DNA from: Dipteronia dyeriana
Taxonomy: Eukaryota; Streptophyta; Magnoliopsida; Sapindales; Sapindaceae
NCBI GenBank assembly: GCA_032871835.1
Contig: CM065300.1
Span: 106,637,088 to 106,701,087 of the forward strand
Direction of reading: 5' to 3'
DNA length: 64,000 bases
Positions within the stretch are counted from its first letter, which is position 1. Every line of letters starts with the position of its first letter. Shown piece by piece: positions 44,744 through 56,617 of the stretch. Under the pieces are notes generated by a model. That model did not search any database, had not been told where the DNA came from, and saw only the letters and a list, made by a program, of their open reading frames with translations. The translations under genes and the position numbers were made by a program.

Positions 44744-46640
44744 ATGGCGGGAAGTAGAAACAGTCCTGGGGATATCCAAAAATCTCCAGATAATGTCCAT
44801 ATTGGCAGTAGTTCATGAGATCTCGCCGCGAACATCAAGAACCAAACAATACCCATGGCAGGAATCCGACAAATCCCTCCAACCAAAGAAGACCTAACAT
44901 GACGCTTCCGTGAGGCGCTGCAACAACTGATGGCAGACGCAACAAAGGAAGAAGTTGATTTACTACATGAAGAAGAAGCACAACTTCCTAACCTCCCACT
45001 TAGAAGGCTTTGCTCAGTTATAGTTGGGCCAGGATTAGATGCAACGGAAGCCGGAAGGAACTCTGTTCTAATTAATCAGGCTGAACGTGAAACACCTGAA
45101 GAGGAATAACCACGCTAGAGGCAAAACCATAATCAGATAGCCCGTGCTAGACACCGCAAGCATGACCGACACAAGGATCGGTCGTCATCAGAAGATAGTG
45201 ATCGAAACCATCGCAAGCGTCATCATGGAACCTTACGTCTGCAAGAATCAACCCGTGAGACTCGGTAGCAAAGTGAAGAGCCAAAGAGAGGAATGACTGT
45301 CACTCGGCGGTTTAACCATCATGGAGATCCGGTGGGAGATAGAGATGTCGTAATTCAGAGCCTGACTCGAGAAGTCGAAAACAATAGGCGTCAAATGGAC
45401 GCACTGGTTAGACGTTATGGGTACAATGACTTGTCCGACGACGATTCTGATAGTCCATTCACTAGGGACATTCTGTGAACTCCTTTCCCAGAAAGATTCA
45501 GGATGCTATATGTGGAACAATTCAAGAAGGACACAGATCTTAAAGAACATATCAGACGGTATAAAAGTGTTATGGCTCAGTATGCCCAAAGCGACCCCTT
45601 ATTATGCCTTAACTTTCCACAAACTCTAGGAGACACAGGCTCAAGATAGTTGGGGAGATTACCCCCAGCGAGTATCAGAAGCTTCAATGAACTAAGCAGA
45701 AGTTTCTCAAGACAATTTATGGGCAACGTTCACAGGAAAAAATCAGTGGCTTACCTTACTCAACTGAAACAAGGGAAAGATGAGTCGTTGAAGAAATACC
45801 TGGGGAAATTCGGCCAAGCAGTATCACAAATCGGCAGTGCAAACGACGAAGTCATAATTGCTGCATTCATCAACAATTTACAGAATAGACGGCTATATTT
45901 TGACTTAAGAAGAGCCCATCTAACCAGATATTCATATATGATGGACATGGCAAGAGGATATGCACTAGCCGAAGAAGAAGAGTTAGCCACGAGAGGATGT
46001 TACATGCACAGAGGAAAACCTGAAAATGATGCCGAGTCAAAGGTACATAACCAAAAGGGAAAACAGAAAGGAAACGGTAAAGAAAAAAGCAAGGACAGAG
46101 GAAACGGACGTAATGCCGACAAGACCACGGAGAAATTCTGAGGTAGATACGCCAACTACACCCCTCTTCGAAAAAAGCAGGAAAAAATCCTGGCCATACT
46201 GGAAGAGAAAAATCTGGTAAAAGAGCCGCGATGACAGTCTTAGTTTGCTCGGCGAGATACAACCAAATACTGCAGATTCCACAAGGAAACCGGTCATGAG
46301 ACTTTCAAGTGTTACCAGCTCAGAGATTACATAGAAACCCTCATTCGGGAAGGACATCTTCAGCATGTAATCTTAAAAAGGGATGAGATGTCAGAAATAA
46401 AGAAAGAGACCAGGGCTGATCACAGCTCTTGTCGAAATCAAATAGCCAGCCTCGAGGCCAATAAAGTAATACAAACAATCTTTGGAGGACCATCATCTGG
46501 GAGAAGTAACCGAGAGAGAACATTGGAAATCAGAGAAGCAGTGGAGGCAAAATAGAAATTTGACGTGAACTCGGTCGAACCAGACCCGAAAAGAGTAAAA
46601 GAAGGATGAGTCCCAATAATATTCACAGAAACAGACTCAT
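44744..46640 (+). pseudogene. Tat family A gag, first copy
   Basis: It begins MAGSRNSPGD at 44744. Parts seen are MTVTRRFNHHGDPVGDRDVV (45293-), TPFPERFRMLYVEQFKKD, ELSRSFSRQFMGNVHRKK (45650-) and YALAEEEELATRGCYMHRGK. A zinc-finger-like C-RF-H-KETG-H-ETFK-C follows near 46275-46315, a C-H-H-C variant usual in Tat Gag. There are many in-frame stops; comparison with the minus-strand copy shows several arose as CGA to TGA. A large capsid-type Gag is certain; it is not translatable. Confidence 0.88.
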
Positions 46641-47488
46641 ATGTCGGCCAAATGATGCCCTGGTCATAAGTGCCCAGATTGGTCACCCGGGAAGTCAAGA
46701 GAATCCTGATAGACAATGGAAGTTCGGCAGATATTCTCAATGTAGCCGTCTACGATCAACTCAGGTTGGACCGAAAGGATATTCATCCTTTTCATACCCC
46801 ACTCAGAGGATTCAGAGGAATTGAGGTCAGGTCTCTAGGGGACGGTAAAGTTACCCGTAAAAATTAGAGCAGCACCTTGTCAGAGAACAGTATTGCTCGA
46901 TTTTGTAGTGGTAGACTTAGACAATTGGTTGTATAATGCGTTGTTAGGTCGGCCATTCTTGAATAAAACTAAGGCCGTAACAACCACTTATGCATTGATG
47001 ATCAAATTCCCGACCGAACAAGGGGTTAGTGTAGTCAAGGGGTCCCAGAGATGACAAGATGAGCTAACCTGTCAGTATACAAAGACAAAAATGACGGTGA
47101 ACAATTATGCACTATAACGCAGCCGAGTCAGAACAAAGAGTCACTCTCATTCAAATTTGATCCAAGGAAAGAGTAGGAGTCCAAAAACGAATCGGTCGAA
47201 GAAATTATCTTGAAAGAAGATGAACTAGATAAGAAGATCAAGATCAGGGCCAATTTGGAAGGAAAAGTCAAACAAAGCCTTACTGATCTGCTTAAAGAAT
47301 ACAAGGATGTGTTCTCCTGGAGTCATGAAGACATGGTTGGGACAGACGCCCGAATAATATCTCATCATTTCGCGGTAGACCAGAAAGCAAAACCAGTAAT
47401 ACAAAAGAGAAGGTTATTCAATCTTGAGAGAAGTCAGGCAATCAAATAGGAAGTGGAGAAGCTACTCGTTGTAGGGTCGATTAGAGAG
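46640..47488 (+). pseudogene. Tat family A protease and RT linker, first copy
   Basis: The protease motif IDNGSSADILNVAVYDQL (46670-46867) is followed by the end of the fold (LLGRPFLNKTKAV) and the linker MKEDELDKKIKIRANLEGK (47210-47449). It stops at 47488, where the duplicated segment begins instead of RT. Confidence 0.82.
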
Positions 47489-49029
47489 ATGATGAGATAT
47501 TATTCGGGCGGATGTTAGCCATAGGAGGATGTTACATGCACGGAGGAAAACTCGAAAAGGATTTAGAGTCAAAGGTACAGAACAAAAAGGGTAAACAGAA
47601 AGGAAACGGCAAAGAGAAAAGCAAGGATGGAGGAAACAGACATACTGCCGACCAGACCACGGAGAAATTCCGAGGTAGATACGCCAACGACACCCTTCTT
47701 CGGAAAAAGAAGGTGGAAATCCTGGCCATACTGGAAGAGAAAAATCTGGTAAAAGAGCCACTACGACAGTCTCAGTTTGCTCGGTGAGATACAACCAAAT
47801 ACTGCAGATTCCATAAGGAAACTGGTCATTAGACTTCCAGTGTTACCAGCTTAGAGATTACATAAAAATCCTCATTCTGGAAGGACACCTTTAACATGTA
47901 ATCTTGAAAAGGGATGAGAGGTCAGAAGCAAAGAAAGAGACCAGGGCCTGATCACAGCTCCAGTCGAAATCAAAGGGCTAGCCTCGAGGCCAATGAAGTA
48001 ATACAAACAATATTTGGAGGACCGTCCACTGGGAGAAGTAACCGAGAGCGAACACAGGAAATCAAAGAAGCAGTGGAGGCAAGACAAAACTTTGACGTGA
48101 ACTCGATAGAACCAAACCCGAAAAGGGTAAGGAAATTATGGGACCCAATAATATCCACAGAAGCTGACTCATATAAGGTCGATGTTCGGCCAAATGACGC
48201 CCTGGTCATAAGTGCCGGGATTGGTCACCGAGAAGTCAGAAGAATCCTGATAGACAATGGAAGTTCGGTAGATATTCTCAATGTAGCCGTCTACGATCAA
48301 CTCAGGTTGGACTGAAAGGATTTACAGTCTGTTCGTACCCCACTCACAGGATTCGGAGGAATTGAGGTCAGGTCTCTCCGGACGACAAAGTTAATCATAA
48401 AAATTGGAGCGGCACCTTGTCAGAGAATAGTATTGCTTGATTTCATGGTGGTAGATTTAGACAATTGGCCGTATAATGCGTTGTTGGGTCGGTCATTCTT
48501 GAATAAACAAAGACCGTAACAGCCACTTATGCATTGATGATCAAATTCCCGACCGAACAGGGGGTCGGTGTAGTCAAGGGGTGTCAAGAGATGACCCGAA
48601 GAGCTAACCTGTCAGTATACAAAGACAAAAATAATGGTGAACAAGTATGCACTATAACGCAGCCGAGTCAGAACAATGAGTCACTGTCATTCGAATTTGA
48701 TCCAAGGGAAGAGTCTGAGTCCAAAAATGAACTGGTCAAAGAAATTATCTTGAAAGAAGATGAACCAGATAAGAAGATCAAGATCGGGGCCAATTTGGAA
48801 GGAAAAGTCAAACAAAGCCCCACGATATGCTTAAAGAATACAATGATCTGTTCGCTTGGGGTCATGAAGACATGGTCGGGATAGACGCCTGAATAATATC
48901 TCATCATCTCGCGGTAGACCCGAATGCAAAACCAGTAATACAAAAGAGAAGGTCATTCAATCTCGAGAGAAGTTAGGCAATCTAACAGGAAGTGAAGAAT
49001 CTACTCGCTGTAGGGTCGATTAGAGAGAT
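47489..49029 (+). pseudogene. Second gag-3'/protease segment (internal duplication)
   Basis: From 47513 the sequence repeats 45982-47488 (Gag tail, protease, RT linker) at roughly 90% identity. Protease is again visible as LIDNGSSVDILNVAVYDQL (47914-48315), as is the linker ILKEDEPDKKIKIGANLEGK (48534-48884). At its start, 47489-47510 is a 22-bp inverted copy of the sequence at about 47347-47368. This second copy connects properly into RT at 49030. Confidence 0.85.
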
Positions 49030-49800
49030 CAACTACCCTCAATGGGTAGTTAATGTAGTCCTCATCTAAAAGAAAAATGGACAATGGAGAACGTGCGTAT
49101 ATTTCACATATTTGAACAAAGCATGCCCAAAAGACAGTTTTCCACTCCCAAGGATAGACCAACTGGTGGATGCTACATCAAGCCACGAATTGCTCAGTTT
49201 CATGGACGCCTACTCGGGATATAACCAAATCCGGATGAACAAGGCTAACAAAGAAAAAGCAGCATTCACAATCGATCAGGGCTTGTACTATTATACAGCA
49301 ATGCCCTTCGGATTAAAAAATACAGGGGCAACATATCAAAGGCTGGTCAACAGAATCTTCGCATGACAAATAGGAAGAAACATGGAAGTATACATAGATG
49401 ACATGCTGACCAAGAGCATCTCGACAGACAAGCATACCTCAGACCTGCGAGAGACATTCGATGTTTTAAGATGATACCAAATAAAGCTGAATCCGAACAA
49501 GTGTTTATTCGGAGTTCCTTCAGGAAGGTTCCTGGGTTTCCAAGTTCACCAAAAGGGAATCAAAGTCAATCGTGAAAAGATCGAAGCCCTGCAGAAAATG
49601 ACCTCACCAAGGACATTAAAAGAAGTACAGCGCTTAACAGGATGTTTAGCTTCCTTAGATAGATTCATTTCAAATGCCACATACAGATGTGTACCCTTTT
49701 TTAGAGTAATTAAAAATGGAAAAGGACTCGAATGGAATGAAGAGTGTGAGCATGCATTCTTAAAAATCAAAGAGTACCTAGAGCAAATTCCCATCCTTTC
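49030..49800 (+). pseudogene. Tat family A reverse transcriptase
   Basis: Blocks: FPLPRIDQLVDATSSHELLS, FMDAYSGYNQIRMN, MPFGLKNTGATYQRLVNRIF, then the intact active site VYIDDML (49391-49402 encodes YIDD). After that come KLNPNKCLFGVPSGRFLGF and TLKEVQRLTGCLASLDRF, the thumb and connection. An in-frame stop lies between RIFA and QIGRN, and another before YQIKLN. Confidence 0.9.
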
Positions 49801-50180
49801 GAAACCACAGATGGGAGAGATACTCCACTTATATTTATCAATTACAAAACTAGCAGCAAACTCAATCCTAATCAGAACAGAAGATGGAGTACAGAAGCCA
49901 GTGTATTATACAAACAAGACACTTTTACCAGCCGAGACCAGGTATTCACAAGTAGAAAAAATGGCCCTAGCATTGGTTTCAGCGGCAAGGAAGCTAAGGC
50001 CATACTTTCAGGCTCATACAATCCAGGTTCTCACCAACTGCCCATTAAAGCAAAATTTACAGAAGCCAGAAATTTCAAGAAGACTAACCAAATGGGCAAT
50101 TGAGTTAAGTGAATTCGATATCCAGTATGTCCCCAGGACATCTCTCAAAGGCCAAGCAGTAGCATATTTTATAGCAGAGT
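49800..50180 (+). pseudogene. Tat family A RNase H (Ty3-type)
   Basis: Part of the long open frame 49598-50473. Recognisable are VQKPVYYTNKTLLPAETRYS, EKMALALVSAARKLRPYFQ and the connection RRLTKWAIELSEFDIQYVPR. The first catalytic Asp position (usually YL.VS..AVSAVL or a D motif) reads LYLSITKLAANSIL, as is common for the degenerate first RNase H in Tat elements. Confidence 0.8.
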
Positions 50181-50219
50181 TCACAGAACTAAACCTGGAA
50201 ACAAAAAAGATGTTGGGCA

Positions 50220-50690
50220 AAAATTTCCCATGTAAATTATATGTCGATGGCTCTTCAAACACTCACGGCAGCGGGGCAGGGATCGTTGTATGCACTCCGA
50301 AAGGAGACGATGTAGAGTGTGCCATGAGGTTTGACTTCAAAGCAATCAATAATCAAGCCGAGAACGAGGCGCTATTGGTTGGACTGAAAGTCTACATAGC
50401 TCTTGGAGCAGATGAAGTCGAGATATTTAGAGTTTCACAGGTAGTTGTCAACCAAGTCCTAGACGAATACTAAGCCAGGGATGGAGGCATGATAGCTTAT
50501 CGTGACATTGTAAAACAGCTCCTTCAGAAATTCAAAGAATATAGGATTGCCCAGATCCCCAGGGAGAAGAATGAAAAGGCAGACGCTTTGTGCAAACTAG
50601 CATCAGCAACAACCACAATCAGGCTAAAAACTATTCCGGTTGCACATCTCCTCAAACCGAGCACAGTTGAGCCAAAAAACTTTAAAATTT
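50220..50690 (+). pseudogene. Tat family A second RNase H (archaeal type, aRH)
   Basis: Plant Tat elements carry an extra RNase H of archaeal/plant type after the first. Here KLYVDGSSNTHGSGAGIV holds the first Asp, NNQAENEALLVGLK the Glu, and PREKNEKADALCKLAS the last Asp region. The usual SDSQLVV motif reads RVSQVVV, so the catalytic Asp there is lost. A stop follows LDEY at 50473. Confidence 0.82.
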
Positions 50691-50719
50691 AAAAAATCTG
50701 AACACCGTCAGACGGTTGG

Positions 50720-51949
50720 ATGACTCAACTAAAATGGTTCCTGGAAGAAGGCGTGCTCCCGGAAGATCCACTACAAGGAACACTTATTAGGTATCGATCA
50801 ACAAGGTTGGTTGGAAGAGAACTATACAGAAGGGGGTTTTCCGAACACTTCAAAGATGTGTGTCAAAGGAAGATGCATTTCATATATTATAAGAAATCCA
50901 TGGGGGAGTTTATGAAAACCATACTGGGGGTAAAAGTTTAGTACACAAGGTACTCAGGCAAGGTTGTTATTGGCCTACTTTATTCTCAGATGCATAAAAA
51001 TGTTCAGAGAGTTGCAATACTTGCCAAAGGATTGCTAATGATATCCGATAACCCCCTAAAAAACTCAGAAACCTCACATTCCCATGGCCATTTGCCATGT
51101 GGGGTTCAGGTTTAATTGGCCCAATGCCAGTTGGGATAGGGGGTGGAGCAAAGCATGCCATAGTAGCCGTTGACTATTTCATGAAGTAGGCAGAAGCTGA
51201 AGCATTAGTGCATATCACAGAAGCAAATACCATAAATTTTGTGAAAAAGAATATACTCTACAGGTTTGGAGTCCCAAACACTATCATCAATGATAACGAC
51301 ACCCAGTTCGATAACCTGAAATTCAGACAGCTATGTAAATAGTACCAAATTGCCAATTACTATGCTACACCTGCCCATCCTCAAACAAACGGGCAGGCTA
51401 AAGCAGTAAACAAAATCATCAAGCATACACTCAAAGCAAAAGCTGGATGCTAAGAAAGGAAGTTGGGTTGAAAAAATTCCAGAAGTATTATGGGCATATC
51501 GGACAACAGCAAGAACTTCAACCGGAGAAACTCCATTCACTTTAGCGTTTGGAACAGAAGTTGTTATTCCCGTAGAAACATCATACGCATCACCCCGAAT
51601 CAGGCTATATAGTGAAGATCATAATGTTGATATGTTGTTACAAAGTCTAGATGAGCTAGAAGAGAAAAGGGAGAAGTCCCGAATACGAAATATGGCATAT
51701 CAGCAAAGAGTAACTCGCCACTACAATTCTCATTTTCGGGTCAGGAAATTCCAACTGGGAGGCTTGGTACTCAAAAAAGTGTCACTGAATACAAAAAACA
51801 AAGTTGTTGGCTCATTGGCTGATAAATGGGAAGACCCGTACAAGATTGAAGGAGTAGCTGGTCATGAAGCATATTGGGTTGCACAACCCAATGGAGGGGT
51901 CCTACCCCGACCATGCAATGCCCAATATATGAATATTTTCTATCCTTAA
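50720..51949 (+). pseudogene. Tat family A integrase
   Basis: The zinc-binding part and catalytic core are spread over several frames. Core landmarks include KHAIVAVDYFMK, TEANTINFVKKNILYRFGVP, NDNDTQFDNLKFRQLC and AHPQTNGQAKAVNKIIKHTL. The end is MAYQQRVTRHYNSHFRVRKF (51632-51949), finishing NAQYMNIFYP. Of the D-D-E triad only the second Asp (NDNDTQFD) remains: the first (usually GIDLIGP) is GSGLIGP and the Glu (GQ.EAVNK) is Lys. It is catalytically dead as well as frameshifted. Confidence 0.88.
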
Positions 51950-52850
51950 ATTATTTTTTGTTTCCTTTTTAGTTAAGACAGTTAGATCAATTATTAGCTT
52001 TGGAATTTAAATCATTGTTAGTTTTGCAGTTATAAATAAAAAGCAAAATCAGGATTTCCAAAAAATAAAGCATATGATAATAAGAACATATGAAAGATGA
52101 AGCATGATAATAAGAACATGCAAATAGAATACTCGGGACCATTGATTCCTGAATGGGCAGAGAAGCTCGAAGGAGCATGCCAACCGAGCGAGGTTAGTTG
52201 ACCTTAGCAAAAAGGCAAACCCCGATGCACCAGATTCTGGAAAAAGTCTTGAGGCGCTATCAAAAAAAATTCTGGTGAAATGCATAGCTGTGTTAAGCGG
52301 TTCGAAAAGCTTAACGATTCAGTAAACACTTGCACAGAAAAACTGGGGAGACGTCATCGGTAATGTGTAAGGACTCGACATATGATCATGGTGAGCCTTG
52401 ACGTAATGTTTGGGTAATAACCTGAGTATGAAACGAGTAAATTCACTTATTTGTTTCAAGATGACTAGATAAATATAGGTCAGTTTAATAAGATACTTGG
52501 CATTGAAAATAACTGGGTAACAAAACCAAGTTTAAAAAGATACTCGATGAAGTTACTCGGACAAAAACAGACAGTTTAATAAGATACTTGGCATAAAGAT
52601 TGCAACAACCAGTTTAATAAGATACTTGGCTTAAAAGATTGTATTAGCCAATTTAATAAGACACTTGCACAAAAGATTACGATAGCCAGTTCAGAAAGAT
52701 AATTCGGCGTTAAAAGCAACCCTAAAAAAAAAAATACTCGATGAAATTTCTTGAGCAATGAATCGGATCAAACCACTTGGTTTTCAGAATTACAGTTAAC
52801 TCGGAATTTCATTGATAATCTTTACAAAAATGAAATTTCTACAAAATAAA
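51950..52850 (+). repeat. Tat spacer with TTTAATAAGATACTTGG repeats
   Basis: Non-coding. CAGTTTAATAAGATACTTGG and variants recur about every 50 bp from 52475 to 52700. They are preceded by GATCATGGTGAGCCTTGACG (near 52384) and, at 52214-52300, by a stretch related to LARD 39190-39300. This module matches the LARD arrays 37090-37510 and 38750-39140 in inverse orientation. Confidence 0.75.
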
Positions 52851-55772
52851 TCAAGGCTGGGAGGAGGATTTGGAACTCTTGTCGATGCTCGGGTCGGGCA
52901 CCCTCTCGTACTCACGGAGAAGACTTTCGTTTGAAGGCCAAGTAATTATATCAACCGAATCATCCATCCATTCACTGTAATCTTCTCCAGGGATCAGTCC
53001 GACATCAGGCACCACACCTTCCACACCAGGCTCCTGACTGGCATAAAAGATAGAGAGAAAGTGCTCTGATGGAACCTCCAAATGCATGGGATGAGGCTCT
53101 TTGCCTCTACTGCAGCAATAAGCCCTCCACTCCTTCATCTGAGTCGAAGAGATTCCAGGGACTTATCCACGTGGTTCTTGATCGACAGTTCCCAGTTGGT
53201 TCGGGCTTTTTCAATTGCCCAATTCTTGACCTTAAAAAGGGCATCATAAGTAAGGGATCTTTTAAAGCGATCAACCCCGTGAACTTCAAGTTCCAGTCTG
53301 GCCTCTTTGGATAAGGATTCGACCGTCAAAGCCTGGCGCTCCAAGTCTTCAATCTTCAATTCATATGCTGACTTTGACTGCTCCGCTTCCTGTTTGGCTT
53401 TGAGCATCGATTCCTGGGCAGAAGACAATAAATTTTGAAACGACATAGCCTTCTCTTCTACAAAAGAAGATTTTTCCTCGGCAGCCACTTGTTTCGTCAA
53501 ACAGTGGTCACCAAACACTTGGGCAGACCCAACTTCCTTTTGATAAGCCGATTCAACCCCGAGCACGGCTATCTCACTCTCTTTCAACTGAGCTTCAAGA
53601 CACCTTATTCGATCAGCTTGATGTTGCTGCGTCTGAATCAGCTCAGCAAACTCGGCCACCATCTACAAGGAAACGAAATTAAAAATCTAGCAAGTAAGCA
53701 AGACGATTGAAGAGTTGGGAATAACTTATATAAGATGCGCCGTTAAATTTTTTTTGAAGACAACTCGTCAAAGAAGCGTCCCTGAGGTGGCTTCAATGAT
53801 CATCCCTGATGAAAGCCTGACTGGATAACATCGCCCTAAGCATATCCTGGGGAGAAGGATAGGAAGAACCTCCCAAAGATTGAGCCCTTAGATCTTCAAC
53901 CTCGGGGGGGGGGAGAGGAAGCCCCTGTTCGGATCAGAAGTCTCCGCACCCGTCGACACTTTAACATCAAAGCTTGGGAGAATGTCGGCCCTGGTGTCTT
54001 CATCACTGGAGTCAATGAATGAAACCACCGAAGGAACCTTATATGGATGAGTGGGAGATTCGACCGCCTTTCATTTCTCGGCCCGAGAGCAATGAAAGCA
54101 TAGATCAGCTGAGGGTTCTTCCTGAACTTCATCCCTGGAAGGATTCAAAAAAGTCAGGATCTGTATTTACTTGTCCTTTAGAGGTTTTACCTCCATCGCC
54201 GGTGTCCATCCGCTAGGTAGGGACCATAACCGGGGATCTCGATTCACCAGGCCTCTCACCCAAATCATCGCTCTACCTCCTTCCGTCTTCAGGAAACTCC
54301 TGAGTATGGCCACTCGGACCACTAGACTCCCCTACGGTCGGTCGGTCGGATGAATTCCTTAGGGATATACTCGAGGGTCTGCTCGTCAGCCACATCAGGG
54401 TCCTCATCTGACTCAGGTGGGGCAATGCCCTATTTGCTCTGACGAGAAGCTTCTTTTTGGCTCGCTTGAAGGATTGAATTCACTTGACGAGCTTGAAGGT
54501 CGTAGACGATGTCTGGGTCATACACTTAAAAGAAAAAGGGAATCAAGTCAGAATAAAAAAAGCAACGTTGAAAAAAAAGAGGGTGCTAAGATCACTTACA
54601 TCGCCTGTGGTAGCCTAAAATCTGGCTAAAGAAACCAAGATCTATCATATTCTTCTAATTAAAAAGATAAATCATGCTCCTTTTTCCTAAAGTGTGAATA
54701 GCAGCCTGAGCAAGTTTGGTCAGCTTAGTATCGCAAAATTCAAGTTTTTTCTAGTTCCACACTTCAGGGGAACATAAAAAACGGGGAATTTTCAATACCG
54801 TCCGAGATTACCCAGCCGAAAGAGTAACTTCAAGACCTAGGTTTCCTCCGGCAAAAAACCAACTGTTCTTCCAGTGCTTGTTGGACCAAGGAAATCCCTA
54901 TACAAAGCCTCTCTTTTTGGCATCATCGGAGGTATCAACTCCCCGATTCATATTTATCCCCTTGGGGACCTAGCAATCTGGTGGGTTAGACAAGAGGAAA
55001 TAAGTCCCTATCTTACCAGACTGCCTTAGAGTGTAGAAGTGCCTGATTTCATTCTAGGAAGGCGACGACAGTTTCATTTGGCTCCACATGTGCCACATGC
55101 ACATCAAGATCATGTAGCTGTTCAGGGCTAATTGGCCTGAAGCGATCCCTGCTTTAGCAAGAAACCAGGCAATAAACGGCTAAAGAGGAAGAGTAACGCC
55201 GTAACAAAGCATGACCCATAGATTGCCACCATGCCCGGGGGAGGGTTCCATGCGGCTCTATCACCAGTAAGAATCAGAATGACTGAATCGTCCAGGTCGA
55301 ATCGAGTACGATATTTCCTGATCTCATCTTCCCCGATCACATTCTGTTCGGCGTCATACCCACTAGGGCGATCGACAGAAAAAGAGAGACGAGATTTTCT
55401 GAACTTCTCTTCGACGTCCTTCTCACTAATAATCTGCTCCCTGATCCGGATGCTGCCCGAGTTGGGCTTATGGACTTCAGTTTTACTTTGATGCTTTCCC
55501 ATCCTTGATCGGAGAGGTACCCTGTGATCAGAAACAACAGATTAAGAACCAGATGATTCAGAACTAGATTCAAAACTAAAGTAGACATCAGGGTAAAGCC
55601 CAGAAACGTCGACTTCTAAAAAAGGAGGTTCGTCAGGGGGAATTTCCCCCAATAATCTATGAGCGCAAGAAACCAGTTGAAAATCCCTAGGATCAAGAGC
55701 TTCGAGAGCTTCAAGAGCTTCGAAAGCTTCAAGAGCTATAGTAAAGAGTCGACGACGGGAAGTCGGATTCAT
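52851..55772 (-). pseudogene. Tat antisense ORF (family A): gypsy-type-transposon domain plus coiled coil
   Basis: It starts MNPTSRRRLFTIAL at 55772, followed by an acidic/aromatic stretch (VSGLYPDVYFSFESSSES), a stop near 55543, then RFDLDDSVILILTGDRAAWN. After a frameshift near 55200 come GVTLPL, PFIAWFLAKAGIASGQLALN and SYMILMCMWHMW, as in plant 'putative gypsy type transposon' proteins (PF04195, from memory). The middle is low complexity and broken. A coiled coil follows (53135-53662: RIRCLEAQLKESEIAVLGVE ... KAKQEAEQSKSAYELKIEDL), then an acidic tail (52851-53138). It lies antisense between integrase and the 3' LTR, the known place for antisense ORFs in Tat elements. Its function is unknown. 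Confidence 0.72.
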
Positions 55773-56270
55773 TAAAACTAACCTTGAATGAAGAAGCATG
55801 ATGCAAAATCTTCAACGGAGAATAGGGATTTTTTGTGTAAAGAATTTGGGTTGGAAAATTTCTGGTTTGAGTCTCTGAAAATGAACCAACGTAACTCCCT
55901 TCAACGGAGAATTTAAAGGGGTAATAGCACGAAACAATAGGATCTCAAGGCGGGAAAAAATAAAGATGGATTTGATGACGTATGCAGCACACTAGGGGAT
56001 GCATAGGTCTTTTTTTAAATGGCATCAAGAAATGAAGCGGTAGAGGACACGTGTTAAAAGAAAAACTGGCCAAGGCCGCAAGAACTCCAAAACGTCGCAA
56101 TCAATGAGATCTCGCGTGATGAGGCAATTGAATTTACATGGTCACCATTAAGACATGCAATTATGATAAGACTTACTCTGATATTAATAAGACGTAAAAA
56201 TTGAAGGATTGATTAAAATACTTTTACCCGAAACGAAACCTTGTTTGGTAAAAATATTTTAAGAGGGTAT
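55773..56270 (+). other. Tat 3' untranslated region and polypurine tract
   Basis: Non-coding DNA, upstream of the antisense ORF and ending in TTTTAAGAGGGTAT (56257-56270) right before the 3' LTR. AAGAGGGTAT is the plus-strand primer (PPT). Confidence 0.7.
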
Positions 56271-56617
56271 TGTCGTATGTAAAATTTACTAGACATATAC
56301 ATCATTGACAAAAGATGAAATTGTCAGGTGGACATCCAAATAGGCATTCAGAATATATCTCGTAAGATTTCCAAAGAGGAACCCGAGTAAACAAATATTG
56401 AACAAAACCTACTCGGGGTCAACTGACGTCATATACTATTCAAGGCCAGTTAATGACGTTCGGGGTTAGCTAACATTATATTCTACTCAGATCAGATGAC
56501 ATCATTCGAGACCAGCTAACATCATGTTCTGCTCGGGACAAACATGAAAAAACCTGAATAAAGAAGCCCAGTAAAAAATTCGCACAAACCAAGAATCATG
56601 TTAAAATACGCAAAGAT
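56271..56617 (+). repeat. Tat family A 3' LTR, truncated to 347 bp
   Basis: It starts TGTCGTATGTAAAATTTAC and follows the 5' LTR until CGCAAAGAT, then diverges abruptly. The rest of the LTR and the downstream target duplication are missing. Confidence 0.9.

Larger units (their letters stand above)
43824..56617 (+). mobile_element. Tat-clade Ty3/gypsy element, family A (about 12.8 kb)
   Basis: Order: 5' LTR, PBS, gag, protease (gag-protease region duplicated), RT, RNase H, a second archaeal-type RNase H, integrase, repeat-rich spacer, antisense ORF, PPT, truncated 3' LTR. The second RNase H and the antisense ORF before the 3' LTR are known marks of the Tat clade. All genes are disabled. The element sits in a copia LTR; its 3' LTR breaks off after 347 bp where MULE-region DNA begins. 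Confidence 0.92.
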
